Origin: Xylocopa sonorina
Taxonomy: Eukaryota > Arthropoda > Insecta > Hymenoptera > Apidae
Assembly (NCBI RefSeq): GCF_050948175.1
Contig: NW_027490262.1
Coordinates: forward strand, 434,001 to 498,000
Reading direction: 5' to 3'
DNA length: 64,000 nt
Position numbers and translations under genes: made by a program. The first letter of the stretch is position 1. Each line of letters opens with the position of its first letter. This document shows, in pieces, positions 18,101 to 33,764 of the stretch. A model generated the notes under the pieces. It saw only the letters and a list, made by a program, of their open reading frames with translations, was not told the origin of the DNA and made no database searches.

Positions 18101-21100
18101 TATAATAACACTCCACAATGAATATTATATCTTATCATGAAACATAGAAATGAGATGCGATATGGCGGTTTAAGAAGCAGTAGATCTCTATTGCTTCGAT
18201 ACGTAGACATATGCAAACGCGATTTCCTAGCAAGGAAGTGTCGCAGTTACATCGTTTTCAAGTGAATACGAGGTACACATGACACTTCGCAATGAATATT
18301 GTATCTTATCATGAAACATAGAAATGTGATGCGATATCGCGTTTTAAGAAGAATTAGAACTCTATTGCTATGACACATAGACATCTGCAAACGCTATTTC
18401 CTAGCAAGGAAGTGACGCATTATCATTCCTTTGAAGTTGACTACGAGGTATACATAACATTGCATAATGAATATTGTATCTTATCATGAAACATATAAAT
18501 GAGATGCGATATCGCGATTTAGGCAGCATTAGAACACTATTGCTTCGATACCTAGATATCTGCAAACGCTGCTTCCTAGCAAGGAAGTGTCGCATTTACA
18601 TTGTTTTGAATTGAATACGAGGTATGCATGACACTCCGCAATGAATATTATATCTTATCATGAAACATAGAAATGAGATGCGATATCGCGTTTTAAGAAG
18701 CATTGGAACCCTATTGCTCCGATACGTAGACATCTGCAAACGCTATTTCCTAGCAAGGAAGTGTCGCATTTACATTCAATTGAAGTGTAGACGAGGAATA
18801 CATAACACTTCGTAATGAATATTATATCTCATCATGAAACATAGAAATGTGATGCGATATCGCGTATTAAGAAGCATTAGAACCCCATTGCTACGATACG
18901 TAGACATCTGCAGACGCTAATTCCTAGCAAGGAAATATCACATTTTCAATCTTTAGAAGTGAATACGAGGTATACATAACACTCCAGAACGAATATTATA
19001 TCTTATCATGAAACATAGAAATGAGATGCGATATGGCGATTTAAAAAGCATTAGAACTCTATTGCTTCGATACGAAGACATCTGCCATCAGTATTTCCTA
19101 GCAAGGAAGTGTCGCATTTACATTCATTTGAAGTGTATGCGAGGTATACAAGACACTTAGCAATGAATATTACGTCTTATCAGGATTCATAGAATTGAGA
19201 TGCGATATCGCGTTTTGAGAAGCATTAGAATTCTATTGCTACGATACGTGGACATCTGCAAACGCTATTTCCTAGCAAGGTAGTGTCGCATTTACATTCT
19301 TTTGAAGAGAATACGATGTATCCATAACACTGCACAATGAATATTTTATCGTATCATGAAACATATAAATGAGATACGATATTGCGATTTAAGAAGCAAG
19401 AGAACTCTAATGCTTCGATACGTAGACATCTGCAAACGCTATTTTCTAGCAAGGAAGTGTCACATTTACATTTATTTGAAGTGTTTGCGAGGTATACGTG
19501 ACACTTGACAATGAATATTATGTCTTATCAAGAGACATAGAAATGAGATGCGATATCTCGTTTTGAGAAGCATTGGAACCCGATTACTTCGATTCATAGA
19601 CATCGGCCAACGCTATTTCCTAGCAACGAAGTGTCGCATTTAGATTCATTTGAAGTGTATGCGAGGTAAACATGACAATTCGCAACGAATATTATATCTT
19701 ATCATGAAACATAGAAATGAAATGCCGTATCGCATTTTGAGAAGCATTAGAACACTATTGCTACGATACGTAGACATCTGCAAACGCTGTTTCCTAGCGT
19801 GGAGGTGTCGCATTTACATTCTTTTGAGGTGAATACGAGGTATACATAACACTCCACAATGAATATTATATCTTATCATGAAACATAGAAATGAAATGCC
19901 GTATCGCATTTTGAGAAGCATTAGAACCCGATTACTTCGATACATAGACATCTGCAAACGCTATTTCCTAGCAAGGAAGTGTCGCATTTACATTCTTTTG
20001 AAGTGAATTCGAGGTATACATGACACTTCGCAATGGATATTATCTATTATCACGAAACTTAAAAATGGGATGCGACATCTTGTTTCACGAAGCTTTAGAA
20101 CTGTATTGTTTCGATACGTAGACATCTGGAAACGCTATTTCCTAGCAATGAAGTGTCGCATTTACATTCATTTGAAGTGTATGCGTGGTATAAGTGGCAC
20201 TTCGCAATGAATATTATATCCTATCATGAAACCTAGAAATGTGATGCGTTATCGCGTTTTAAGAAGCATTAGGACTCTATTGTTTCGATACGTAGACATC
20301 TGCAAACGCTATTTTCTAGTAAGGAAGTGTCGCATTTACTTTCTTCTGAAGTGTGTGCGAGGTATAAGTGACACTTCGCAATGCATATTATATCTTATCA
20401 TGAAACATAGAAGTGAAATGCGATATCGCGTTTTAAGACGCATTAGAAATCTATTGCTACGATAGGTAGACATCTGCAGACGCTACTTCCTAGCTACGAA
20501 GTGTCGCATTTACATTCTTTTGAAGTGAATACGAGGTATACATAACACTCCACAATGAATACTATATCCTATCATGAAACATAGAAATGTGATGCGATAT
20601 CGCGTTTTGAGAAGCATTAGAACTCCACTGCTATAATACGTAGACATCTGCAAACGCCATTTTTTTTAGCAAGGAAGTGACGCATTTACATTCATTTGAA
20701 GTGTAGACGAGATAGACATAACACTACACAATGAATATTATATCTTATCATAAAACGTAGAATTGAGGTGCGATATCGCGATTTACGAAGCATTGGAACT
20801 CTGTTGCTTCGATACGTAGACATCTGCCATCGCTATTTCCTATCAAGGAAGTGTGGCATTTACATTCATTTGAAGTGTATGCGAGGTATACAATACTCTC
20901 CGCACTGAATATTATATTTTATCATGAAACATAGAAATGAGGGGCGATATCGCGTTTTACGAAGCATTAGAACACTATTGCTACGATACGTAAACATGTG
21001 TGATCGCTATTTCCTAGCAACGAAATGTCGCATTTACATTCTTTTGAGGTAAATGCTATGTATACATAACATTGCACAATGAATATTATATCTTATCATG

Positions 21101-24023
21101 AAACATAGAAATGAGATGCGATATGGCGATTTAAGAAGCATTAGAATACTATTACTTCGATACACATACATCTGCAAACGCTATTTCCTAGCAAGGAAGT
21201 GTCGCATTTATATTTTTGAAGTGAATACGAGGTATACATAACAGTGCGCAATGAATATTATATCTTACCATGAAACATAAAAATGAGATGCGACATCGGG
21301 ATTTAAGAAGCATAAGAACTCCACTTCATCGATACGTTGACATCTGCAAACGCTATTTCCTAGCAAGGAAGTGTCGCATTTACATTCTTTTGAAGTGAAT
21401 ACGAGGTATACGTGACACATCGCAATGAATATTATATCTTATTATGAAACGTAGGAAAGAGACGCGATATCGCGTTTTAAGAAGCATCAGAACTCTATTG
21501 TTACGATACGAAGACATCTGCAAACGCTATTTCCTCGCAACGAAGTGTCGCATTTACATTCCTTTGAAGTGAATAGGAGGTATACATGACACTTCGCAAT
21601 GAATATTATATCTTATCATGAAACATAGAAATGAGATGCGATATTGCGTTTTAAGAAGCATTAGAACACTGTTTCTGCGATACGTAGAGATCTGCAAACG
21701 CTATTTCCTAGCAAGGAAGTGTCGCATTTTCATTCTTTTGTAGTGAATACGAGGAATGCATGACATTTCGCAATGAATATTATATCTTGTCATGAAACAT
21801 AGAAATGAGATGCGATATAGGGATTTAAAAAGCATCAGATATCTATTGCTACGATACGTATACATCTTCAAACGCTATTTAATAGGAAGTAAGTGCCGCA
21901 TTTACATTCTTTTAATGTGAATACGAGGTATGCATACACAACCGCAATGAATATTCTACCTTATCACGAGACATAGAAATGAAATGCGATATTGCGATTT
22001 AAGAAGCATTGGAATACTATTGCTTCTATACGGAGACATCTGCAAACGCTATTTCCTAGCAAGAAAGTGTCGCATTTACATTCTTTTGAAGTGAGTACGT
22101 GGTATACCTGACACTTCCCAATGAATAATATATCTTATTACGAAACATAGAAATGAGATGCGATGTCGCGTTTTAAGAAGCATTAAAACACTATTGCTTC
22201 GATACGTAGACATCTGGAAACGCAATTTCCTAGAAAGGAAGTGTCGCTTTTACTTTCATTTGAAGTGCAGACGAGGAATACATAACACTTCGCAATGAAT
22301 ATTATATCTTATCATAAAACATAGAAATGACATGCGATATCTCGATTTAAGAAGCATTAGTTTTCTATTGCTACGACACGTAGACATCTGTAAACGCTAT
22401 TTCCTAGCAAGGAAGTGTCGCACTTACATTCTTCTGAAGTGAATATGATGTATATATGACACTTCGCTATGAATTTTATATCTTATCATGAAACATAGAA
22501 ATGACTTGCGATATTGAGTTTTGAGAAGCATTAGAAATCTATTGCTACGACAGGTAGTCATCTGCAAACGCTATTTCCTACCAAGGAAAGTCGCATTTAC
22601 ATTCTTTTGAAGTGAATACGAGGTATACATAACACTCCACAATGAGTATTATATCTTGTCATGAAACATAGAAATGTGATGCGCTATGGCGTATTAAGAG
22701 GCATTTCAAATCTATTGCTACGGTACGTAGATAACTACAAACGCTATTTCCTAGCAAGGAAGTGTCGCACTTACATTCTTTTGAAGTGAATACGAGGTAT
22801 ATATAACACTCCACAATGAATATTATATCTTGTAATGAAACATAGAAATGAGATGCGATATCGCGTTTTAAGAAGCATTAGAACTCTATCGCTTCGATAC
22901 GTAGACATCTGGTAACGTAATTTTCTAGAAGGGAAGTGTCGCATTTACATTCATTTGTAGTGTGTGCGAGGGATACATGACACTACGCAATGATAATGAT
23001 ATCTTATCAAGCAACATAGAATTGAGATGCGATTTCGCGATTTGAGAAGCATTAGAACTCTATTGCTTCGATACGTAGACATCTGGTAACGTAATTTTCT
23101 AGAGAGAAGTGTCGCATTTACATTAATTTGAAGTGTAGAAGAGGAATACATAACACTTCGTAATGGATATTATATCTTATCATGACACATAGAAATGAGA
23201 TGCAATATCGCGTTTTGGGAAGCATTAGAACTCTAATGCTACGATACGTAGATATCTGCCATCGCTATTTCCTGGCAAGGAAGTGTTGAATTTACATTCA
23301 TTTGCAGTGTATGCGAGATATACAAGACATTTCGCAATGAATATAACATCCTACCATGAATTATAGAAATGAGGAGCGATATCGCGTTTTAAGAAGCATT
23401 AGGACACTGTTGCTCCGATTCGTAGATATCTGCAAACGCTACTTCCTAGCAAGGGGAGAGTCGCATTTACATTCATTTGAAGTGTATGCGAGGTACACAT
23501 GACACTTCGCAATGAATATTATATCTTGTCATGAGACATAGAAATGGGATGGGATATCGAGGTTTAAGAAGCATTAGAACCCTATTGCTGCGATACGTAG
23601 ACATCTGCAAACGCTATTTCCTAGCAAGTAAGTGTCGCATTTACATTCTTTTGACGTGAATGCGAGGTATACATAACAGTCCACAAGGAATATTATATCT
23701 AATCACGAAACATAGAAATGAGATGCGATATCGCGATATAAGAAGCATTAGAGCTCTATTGCTTCGATACGGAGACATCTGGAAACGCTAATTCCTAGCA
23801 ATGAAGTGTCTCATTTACATTCATTTGAAGTGTATGCGAGGTATACATGACACTTCGCAATGAATATTATATCTTGTCATGAAACATAGAAGTGAGATGC
23901 GATATCGCGTTTTATCAAGCATTGGAACTCTAATGCTACGATACGTAGACATCTGCAAACGCTATTTCCTAGCATGGAATTGTCATATTTACATTCTTTT
24001 GAAGTGAATACGATGTATACATG
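15130..24023 (+). repeat. 174-bp satellite, tract 2
   Basis: About 51 head-to-tail monomers. Starts of the CA(T/C)TTACATT landmark at 15841, 16015, 16189 and 16363 are exactly 174 bp apart. Each monomer contains ATGAAACATAGAAATGAGA, usually a GCGATATCGC palindrome, and a TACGTA site. A deletion of about 33 bp occurs near 17935. No gene is supported here. Confidence 0.97.
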
Positions 24024-24157
24024 TGTCACGTCCCGTGGTGCGATTGTGCTCGATCCGGTGGCACGATTCGTATCCTTTCCCGTAAACCTACGCGAATTGC
24101 GACGGAGCCGGATACGTTGGCGGTCGGAACTCGATATAACCAAAATTACGCCTTAAA

Positions 24158-24165
24158 ACTTACCT
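24158..24165 (-). promoter_or_regulatory. Splice-donor motif in inverted solo LTR
   Basis: On the minus strand the sequence reads AG|GTAAGT, preceded by CGAAA as in the full element's LTRs, and lies about 140 bp from the LTR 3' end. Confidence 0.35.
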
Positions 24166-25064
24166 TTCGTTGTCTTCTTTATGCTGTTTCGCATATCGTT
24201 CCAGGTGTTTATGGCGCCTTGGATCCGTGACCGGAATAGCAGCGGCGTACTGCTGGACCAGCGGAGCGTCGACTGGAATGAGTCTCCAGGCAGGCGAGCT
24301 GCGGCTGGAGGAAACTGGCGCTGGAACCGGGCGATCGTGGATTCGATTTGGACTTACGGTTGCGAATACCTCCTTCGCAGGAACGGAAACGGCGTTGCAG
24401 GCGTATGGATGTCCGGATGTACAACTCGCGTATTCACGAATGAGGCGGCGTAGATATTCTTTCCTCCCCGCGCGTCGTCTACGCCTTTTCGGTGGCTCGA
24501 AATTTATCAAGGGCACTTGCACTAGGACAGAGTACGGCTCGGCCAAGCGATGGTGCTCTCTGGCTTACCGAGGTCGATCCTTGTTCAAGATACCCTGGAT
24601 ACGATAGAAATGCAGCAAGAGCAGTCGAGCATTGGAGCACTCAAAGACCGTCCAGCGTACAGAACTGTCGCAGATGAATCGTGTGAATTGAATAAGAATC
24701 GCAAGCGTACACGTGGAATAGAATTTAAGGAACTTGTAATCGAATAAAGAGACTTAGATTTGGTAAAAGAAGAGTATATTCTATAATATCACTATCCTAC
24801 TACACTATACTATGTTTAAGTTATCAACTAAAGATATAATTTGAAATAGAAATAGAACTAAGTTACAATACGGACTCCGCTAAAGGAGATGCGATACAGT
24901 CGGCTGCATGAGAGCTGACAGCGCGTAGCAGAGGAGCGTATTGCTCGATTCGGAGTTGAGATTAGAACTGTGTCCGAGATGGGACTCGATGGAATTGATC
25001 TCTCGGTGGCGCGTCCGCGACCTCCTCGGGTCGCGCGGCCCACGCGTCGCTGGGCCCTTCGAGT

Positions 25065-25190
25065 GGGGCGTACGGTCGCAGTAGGGCGGCCGCTCGGACC
25101 TCGCGGTGGGGCGTACGGTCGTAATAGGGCGGCCGCTCGGCCCTCGCGGTGGGGCAGCCGGTCGGAGTGGGGTGCGGCTCGCGTTCAGCG
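25065..25190. repeat. 43-bp tandem repeat in solo LTR
   Basis: GC-rich units start at 25065, 25108 and 25151, each opening GGGGC and containing GGTCG; the first two also share GGCGGCCGCTCGG. The third unit is partial and diverged. Confidence 0.8.
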
Positions 25191-28100
25191 TGAGCCGCGA
25201 GCGTCGAGTGCGCGCGGGCGCGCCTCGCAGCTTATATTCTATATGTCTTAGAAATTATGACTGTACAAATATTCGCTCAAATCTAGGTGTGTGTTGGATT
25301 GTGTATGTACATGATTTGTGTACAGTGCTTAATCTAGAATCGCGTGTATGAGAAATAAGCGTATGGTTGTGTGATCGCAGGTAATTGGGATTCGTACGTG
25401 GAGAGGTATTCCTCGTCCCCGTGGCGTTGTCTCCTCGTCTTAGGGCGTCGAATCGTCGTGCGGCCCGTGTATGGAGGATCCGGATACCGGTGCTGGCGGA
25501 AGAACGGTGTCCCGGTTGTGGATGCTGCGGATGGTGGTTGGCAACAGAGGGTGGAAGGCGGTGCGCCTAACGTCATAGAAGCATTAGAACTCTATTGCTA
25601 CGATACGTAGACATCTGCAAACACTGTTTCCTAGAATGGAAGTGTCGCATTTACATTCTTTTGAAGTGAATACGAGGTATACATGACACCTCGCAATGAA
25701 TATTATATCTTATCATGAGATATAGAAATGAGATGCGATATGGCGATTTAAAAAGCATTAGAAATCTATTGCTTCGATACGTAGACATCTGCAATCGCTA
25801 CTTTATAGCAAGGAAGTGTCGCATTTACATTCAGTTGAAGTGAGTACGAGGAGTACATAACAATTCGCAATGAATATTATATCTTATCATGAAACATGGA
25901 AATGAGATGAGATATCGCGCTTTAAGAAGCATTAGAACACTATTGCTACGATACGTAGACATCTGCAAACGCTATTTCCTAGCAAGGAAGTGTCGCATTT
26001 ACATTCTTTTGAAGTGAATACGAGGTATATATGACACTCCGCAATGAATATTATACCTTATCATGAAACATAAAAATGCGATGCGATATCTCGTTTTAAG
26101 AAGCATTAGAACTCTACTGCTTCGATACGTAGACATCTGCAAACGCTATTTCCTAGCAAGGAAGTGTCGCATTTACATTCTTTTGAAAGGAATACGAGGT
26201 ATACATAACACTGCACATTGAATATTATATCTTATCACGAAACAGAAATGAGATGCGATATCGCGCTTTAAGAAGCGTTAGAATTCTATTGCTACGATAC
26301 GCAGACATCTGGAAACGATATTTCCTAGAAAGGAAGTGTCGCATTTACATTCTTTTGAAGTGAATACGAGGTATACATAACATTTCACAATGAATATTGT
26401 GTCTTATCATGAATCATAGAAATGAGATGCGATATCGCGTTTTAAGAAGAATTAGAACTCTATTGCTACGATACATAGACATCTGCAAACGCTATTTCCT
26501 AGCAGGGAAGTGACGCATTATCACTCTTTTGAAGTAAATACGAGGTATACATAACACTGCACAATGAATATTGTATCTTATTATAAAACATAGAAATTAG
26601 ATGCGATATCGCGATTTAAGAAGCATTAGAACTCTAATGCTATGATACGTAGACATCTGCAATCGCTATTTCCTAGCAAGGAAGTGTCGCATTATCATTC
26701 TTTTTAAGCGAATACGAGGTATAAATAACACTGCACAATGAATATTATATCTTATAATGAAACATAGAAATGAGATGCGATATCGCGATTTAAGCATTAG
26801 AAATCTATTGTTTCGATACGTAGACATCTGGAAACATTATTTCCTAGCAAGGAAGTGTCGCATTTACATTCTTTTGAGGTGAATACGGGGTATACATGAC
26901 ACTTAGCAATGAATATTATATCTTATCATGAAGCATAGAAATGAGATGCGATATCGCGTTTTGAGAAGCATTAGAACTCTATTGCTACGATATCTAGACA
27001 TCTGCAAACGCTATTTCCTAGCAGGGAATTGCCGCATTTATGTTCATTTGAAGTGTAGACGATATAAACATAACACTGCACAATGAATATTATGTCTCAT
27101 CATGAAACATAGAAATGAGATGCGATATCGCGATTTAAGCAGCATTTGAACTCTACTGCTTCGATACGTAGACACCTGCCAATACTATCTCCTAGCAAGA
27201 AAGTGTCGCATTTACATACTCTTGAAGCCAATACTTGGTATACATAACACTGCACAATGAATATTATATCTTATCATGAAACATAGAAATGAGATGCGAT
27301 ATCGCGATTTAAGAAGCATTGGAAAGCTATTGCTTCGATACTTAGACATGTGCAAACGCTACTTCCTAGGAAGGAAGTGCCGTATTTACATTCTTTTGAT
27401 GTCAATTCGAGGAATACACGGCACTTCGCAATGAATATTATATCCTATCATAAAACATAGGAATGAGATGCGATATCGCTATTTAAGAAGCAGTAGATCT
27501 CTACTGCTTCGATACGTAGACATCTGACAACGCTATTTCCTCGCAAGGAAGTGTCGTATTTACATTCATTTGAAGTGTATGCGAGGTATACAAGACACTT
27601 CGCAATGAATATTATATCTTATCATGAAACATAGGAATGAGATGCTATATGGCGATTTAAGAAGCAGTAGATCTCTTTTGCATCGATACGTAGACATCTG
27701 CCAACGCTATTTCCTAGGAAGGAAGTGTGCCACTTACATTCTTTTGAAGTGTAGACTAGGTATACATAACACTACGCAGTGCATATTATATCTTATAATG
27801 AAACATAGAAATGAGAGGCGATATCGCGTTTTAAAAAGCATTAGAACACTATTGCTACGATACGGAGACATCTGCAAACGGTTATTTCCTAGAAAAGAAG
27901 CGTCGGTCATTTACATTCTTTTTATGTGAATACGAGGTAAACATGACACTTCGCAATGAATATTATATATTAACATGAAGCATAGAATTGAGATGCTATA
28001 TTGCGTTTTAAGAAGCGTTAGAACCCTATTCCTTCGATACGGAGACATCTGCAAACGCTATTTCCTAGCAAGGAAGTGCGGCATTTACATTCGTTTTAAG

Positions 28101-31100
28101 TGAATACGAGGTATCCATGACACTTCGCAAATAATATTATATCTTATCATGAAACATAGAAATGACATGCGGTGTCCCGTTTTATGAAGCATTAGAACTC
28201 TATTGTTTCGATTCGTAGACATCTGCAAACGCCACTTCCTAGGAAGGATGTGTCGCATTTACATTCTTTTGAAAGAAATACAAGGTATACATGACACTTC
28301 GCAATGAATATTATATCTTATCATGAAACATAGATATGAAATGCCATATCGCGTTTTAAGATGCATTAGAACTCTATTGCTACGATACGTAGACTTCTGC
28401 AAACGCTACTTCCCATCAAGGAAGTACGAATTTACATTCTTTTGAAATGAATACGAGGTATACATGACACTTCGCAATGAATATTATATCTTATCAAGTG
28501 CCATAGAAATGGGATGCGATATCGCGTTTTGATAAGCACTAGAACTCTATTGCTTCTTACGTAGACAATTGCAAACGCTACTTCCTAGCAAGGAAGTGTA
28601 GCATTTACATTCATTTGAAGTGAATACGAGGTATACATAACACTCCACATCGAATATTATATCTTATCATGAAACATAGAAATGAGATGCGATATGGCTA
28701 TTTAAGAAGCATTAGAAATCTATTGCTTCGATACGTAGACATCTGCGAACGTAACTTCCCAGCAAGGAAGTGTCGCATTTACATTCTCTTGAATGTAATA
28801 CGAGGTATACATGACACTTCGTAATGAATATTATATCTTATCATGAAACATAGAAATGCAATGCGATATTGCGATTTAAGAAGCAGTAGGTCTCTATTGC
28901 TTCGATACGTAGACATCTGCCAACGCTATTTCCTAGCAAGGAAGTGTCGCATTTACATTCATTTTGAAGTGTATGCGAGGTATACAAGACACTTCGCAAT
29001 GAATATTATATATTATCATGAAACATAGAAATGAGATGCGATATCGCGTATTGAGAAGCAATAGATCACTAATGCTACGATACGTAGACATCTGCAAACG
29101 CTATTTCCTAGCAAGGGAGTGTCGCATTTACATTCTTTTGAAGTGAATACGAGGTTATGACAGCACTCCGCAATGAATATTATATCTTTTAATGAAACAT
29201 AGAAATGAGATGCGATATCGCGATTTAAGCAGCATTAGGATTCTATTGCTTCGATACGTAGACATCTGCAAACGCTATTTCCTAGCAAGGAAGTGTTGCA
29301 TTTACATTGTTTTGAAGTGAATACGAGGTATACATGACACTTCGCAATGAATATTGTATCTTATCATGAAGCATAGAAATGAGATGCGATATCGCGTTTT
29401 GAGAAGCATTAGAACTCTATTGCTACGATACGTGGACACCTGCAATCGCTATTTTCTTGCAAGGAAGTGTCGCATTTACATTCTTTTGAAGTGAATACGA
29501 GGTATACATAACACCACACAATGTATATTATATCTTATCACGAAACATAGAGATGAGATGCGATATCGCGATTTAAGAAGCATTAGAACTCAATTTCTTC
29601 GATAGGTAGACATCTGTAAACGCCATTTCCTAGCAAGGAAGTGTCGGATTGACATTGTTTTGAAGCGAATACGATGTATACATAACACTGCACAATGAAT
29701 ATTATATCTTATCATGAGACATAGAAATGAGATGCGATGTCGCGTTTTAAGTAACATTAGAACTCTATTGTTTCGATACCTAGACATTTGGAAACGCTAT
29801 TCCCTAGCAAGGAAGTGTCGCATTTACATTCTTTTGAAGTGAATCCAAGGTATACATGACACATCGCAATGAATATTATATCTTGTCATGAAACATAGAA
29901 ATGAGATGCAATATCGCGAGTTAGGAAGCATTAGAACTCTATTGCTTCGATACGTGGATATTTGGAAATGTTATTTCCTAGAAAGGAAGTGTCGCATTTA
30001 CATTCATTTAAAGTTGGACGAGGAATACATAACACTTCGTAATGAATATTATATATTATCATGAGACATAGAAATGCGATGCGATATCCCGTTTTAAGAA
30101 GCATTAGAATTCTATTGCTTCGAGACGTAGATATCTGCAAACGCTATTTCCTAGGAAGGAAGTGTGGCATTTACATTCATTTAAAGTCTAGACGAGGAAT
30201 ACGTAACACTTCGCAATGAATATTATATCTTATCATGGAACATAGAAATGAGGTGCAATATCGCGTTTTGAGAAGCATTAGAACTCTAATGCTACGATAC
30301 GTAGACATCTACAAACGCTATTTCAGCAAGGACGTGTCGCATTTACATTCTTTTGAAGTGAATGCGAGGTATACATAACATTGCACAATGAATATTATAT
30401 GTTATCATCAAACATCGAAGTGAGATGCGATCTCGCGATATAAGAAGCATTACAACTCTATTGCTACGATACGTAGACATCTGCAAACGCTATTTCCTAG
30501 CAGGGAAGTGTCGCATTTACATTCATTTGAAGTGTATGCGAGGTATACATAACACTTCGCAATGAATATTATATGTTATCATGAAACATAGAAAGAGTTG
30601 CGATATCGCGAATTAAGAAGCACTAAAACTCTATTGCTTCGATACGTAGACTTCTGGAAACGATATTTCCTAGAAAGCAAGTGTCGCATTTACATTCATT
30701 TAAAGTGTAGACGAGGAATATATAACACTTCGCTATGAATATTATATCTTATCAAAAGACTTAGTAATGAGATGCGACATCTTCTTTTATGAAGCAATAG
30801 AACTCTATTGCTTCGATACCTAACAATCTGGAAACGCAATTACCTAGAAAGGAAGTGTCGCATTTACATTCTTTTGAAGCGAATGCGAGATATTCATGAC
30901 ACTTCGCAATGAATACTACATCTTGTCATGAAACATAAAAATGAGATGCGAAATCTCGTTTTAAGAAGCATTAGAAAGCAATTGCTTCGATACGTAGACA
31001 TCTGCCAAAGCTATTTCCTACCAAGGAAGTGTCGCATTTACATTCATTTGAAGTGTATGCGAGAAATACATAACACATCGCAATGAATATTATATCCTAT

Positions 31101-33764
31101 CATGAAACATAGAAATGAGATGCGGTATCGCGTTTTGAGAAGCATTAGATCTCTATTGCTACGATACGGAGACATCTGGAAACGCTATTTCCTATCAAGG
31201 ATGTGTCGCATTTACATTCTTTTGCAGAGAATACGAGGTATACATGCCACATCGCAATGAATATTATATATTATCATGAAACATAGAAATGAGATGAGAT
31301 ATCGCGATTTAAGAAGCATTGGATCTCTATTGCTTCGATACGTAGGCATCTGCAAACGCTACTTCCCAGTGAAGTGTCGCATTTACATTCTGTTGAGGGG
31401 AATACGAGGTATACATAACAATCCACAGTGAATATTATATCTTATCATGAAACATAGAAATGAGATGCGATACGGCGATTTAAGAAGCATTAGTACACTA
31501 TTGCTTCGATACGTAGACATCTGCCAACGCTATTTCCTAGCAAGGAAGTGTCGCATTTACATTCAGTTGAAGTGTATGCGAGGTATACAAGACACTTCGC
31601 AATGAATATTATATCATATCATGAAACATAGAAATGAGATGCGATATCGCGTTTTGAGAAGCATTAGAAATTTAATGCTACGATACGTAGACATCTGCAA
31701 ACACTATTTCCAAGCAAGGAAGTGTCGCATTTACATTCATTTGAAGTGTATGCGAGGTATACATGGCACTTCGCAATGAATATTGTATCTTATCATGAAA
31801 CATAGAAATGAGATTTGATATGACGATTTAAGGCGCATTAGAAATCTATTCCTTCGATACGTAGACATCTGCAAACGCTACTTCCTAGCATGGAAGTGTA
31901 GCAATTACATTCTATTGAAAGGAATACGAGGTATAGATAACACTACACAATGAATATTATTTCTTATCATGAAACATAGAAATGAGATGCGATATCGCGA
32001 TATAAGCAGCATTAGAAATCTATTGCTTCGATACGTAGACATCTGCCAATGCTATTTCCTAGCAAGGAAGTGTCGCATTTACATTCAGTTGAAGTGTACG
32101 CGAGGTATACAAGACACTTCGCAATGAATATTATATCTTATCTTGAAACATTGAAATGAGATGCGATATCGCGATTTAACAAGGATTAGAATTCTATTGC
32201 ATCGATACGTAGACATCTGCAAACGCTACTTCCTAGCAAGGAAGTGTCGCATTTACATTCTTCTGAAGTGAATACGAAGTACACATGACACTCAGCAATG
32301 AATATTATATCTTATCATGAAACATAGAAATGAGATGCGATATCGCTATTTAAGAAGCATTAAACACTCTATTGCTTCGATAAGTAGACATCTACAAACG
32401 CTATTTCCTAGCAAGGATATGCCGCATTTACATTCTTTTGTAGTGAATACGAGGTATACATAACACTGCACAATGAAAATTGTATCTTATCACGAAACCT
32501 AGAAATGAGGAGCGATATCCCGTTTTAAGAGGCATTAGAACTCTATTGCTTTGACACGTAGACATCTGCCATCGCTATTCCCTACGAAGGAACTGTCGTA
32601 TTTACATTCTTTTGATGTGAATACAAGGTATACATAACACTGCACGATGAATATTATATCCTATCATGAAACAGAGAAATGTGATGAGATATCGCGTTTT
32701 AAGAAGCGTTAGAACTCTATTGCTTAGATACGTAGAAGTCTGGAAACGTAATTTCCTAGAAAGGAAGTGTCTCATTTACATTCATTTGAAGTGTAGACGA
32801 GATATACATAACACAGCACAATGAATATTATATCTTATCATGAAACATAGAAATGAGATGCGATATCGCGTTTTAAGATACATTAGAATACTATTGCTTC
32901 GATACGTAGACATCTGGAAACGCTATTTCCTAGAAAGGAAGTGTCGCGCTTACACTCCTTTGAAGTGCGTACGAAGTATACATGACACTCCGCAATGAAT
33001 ATTATATCTTATCATGAAGCATAGAAATGAGATGCGATATCGCGTTTTAAGAAGCATTAGAACACTATTTCTTCGATACGTAGACATCTGCAAACGCTAC
33101 TTCCTAGAAAGGAAGTGTCGGATTTACATTCCTTTGAAGCGCGTGCGAGGTATACATAACACTCCACAATGAATATTATATCTTGTCATGAAACAAAGAA
33201 ATGAGATGCAATATTGCGGTTTAAGAAGCATTAGAACTCTATTGCTTCGATACGTAGACATCTGGAAACGCTATTTCCTAAAGGGATGTGTCGCATTAAC
33301 ATTCATTTGAAGTGTATACGAGGAATACATAACATATCGCAATGAATATTATATCTTATCATGAAGTATAGAAATGAGATGCGCTATCGCGATTTAAAAA
33401 GCATTAGAACCCCATTGCTACGATACGTAGACTACTGCAAACGCTATTTAATAGCAAGGAAGTGTTGCTTTTGCATTCTTCTGAAGTGAATACGAGGTAT
33501 ACATAACACTCCACAATGAATGTTATATCTTATCACGAGACACAGAAATGAGATGCGATATCGCGTTTTAAGGAGCATTAGAAATCCATTGCATCAACAC
33601 GTAGACATCTGGAAACGCTATTTCCTAGCAGGGATGTGTCTCATTTACATTCATTGGAAGTGTATGCCAGGTATACTTAACACTTCGCAATGAATAATAT
33701 ATCTTATCATGAGACATAGAAATAAGAGGCGATATCTCGTTTTAAGAAGCATTAGAACCCTATT

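Larger units (their letters stand above)
24024..25577 (-). mobile_element. Solo LTR of a Gypsy family related to the 321-15129 element, inverted
   Basis: 1554 bp of non-satellite DNA. Read on the minus strand it opens TGACGTTAGGCGCACCGCC, similar to the start of the other Gypsy LTR, and ends GACGTGACA, identical to that LTR's end. It shares the AAAGGTAAGT splice-donor motif (24158-24165) and GGATACGAAT nearby. The two are clearly diverged, so they are related families. No internal region is present. No target duplication flanks it: the satellite breaks at monomer position ~38 on the left and resumes at ~105 on the right, so about 66 bp are missing. Short ORFs here have no family resemblance. 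Confidence 0.8.

Noticed and set aside
24170..24607. A 145-codon plus-strand frame in the inverted solo LTR
   Set aside because: It lies in a GC-rich LTR, overlaps several other frames of like length, and shows no recognisable domain.
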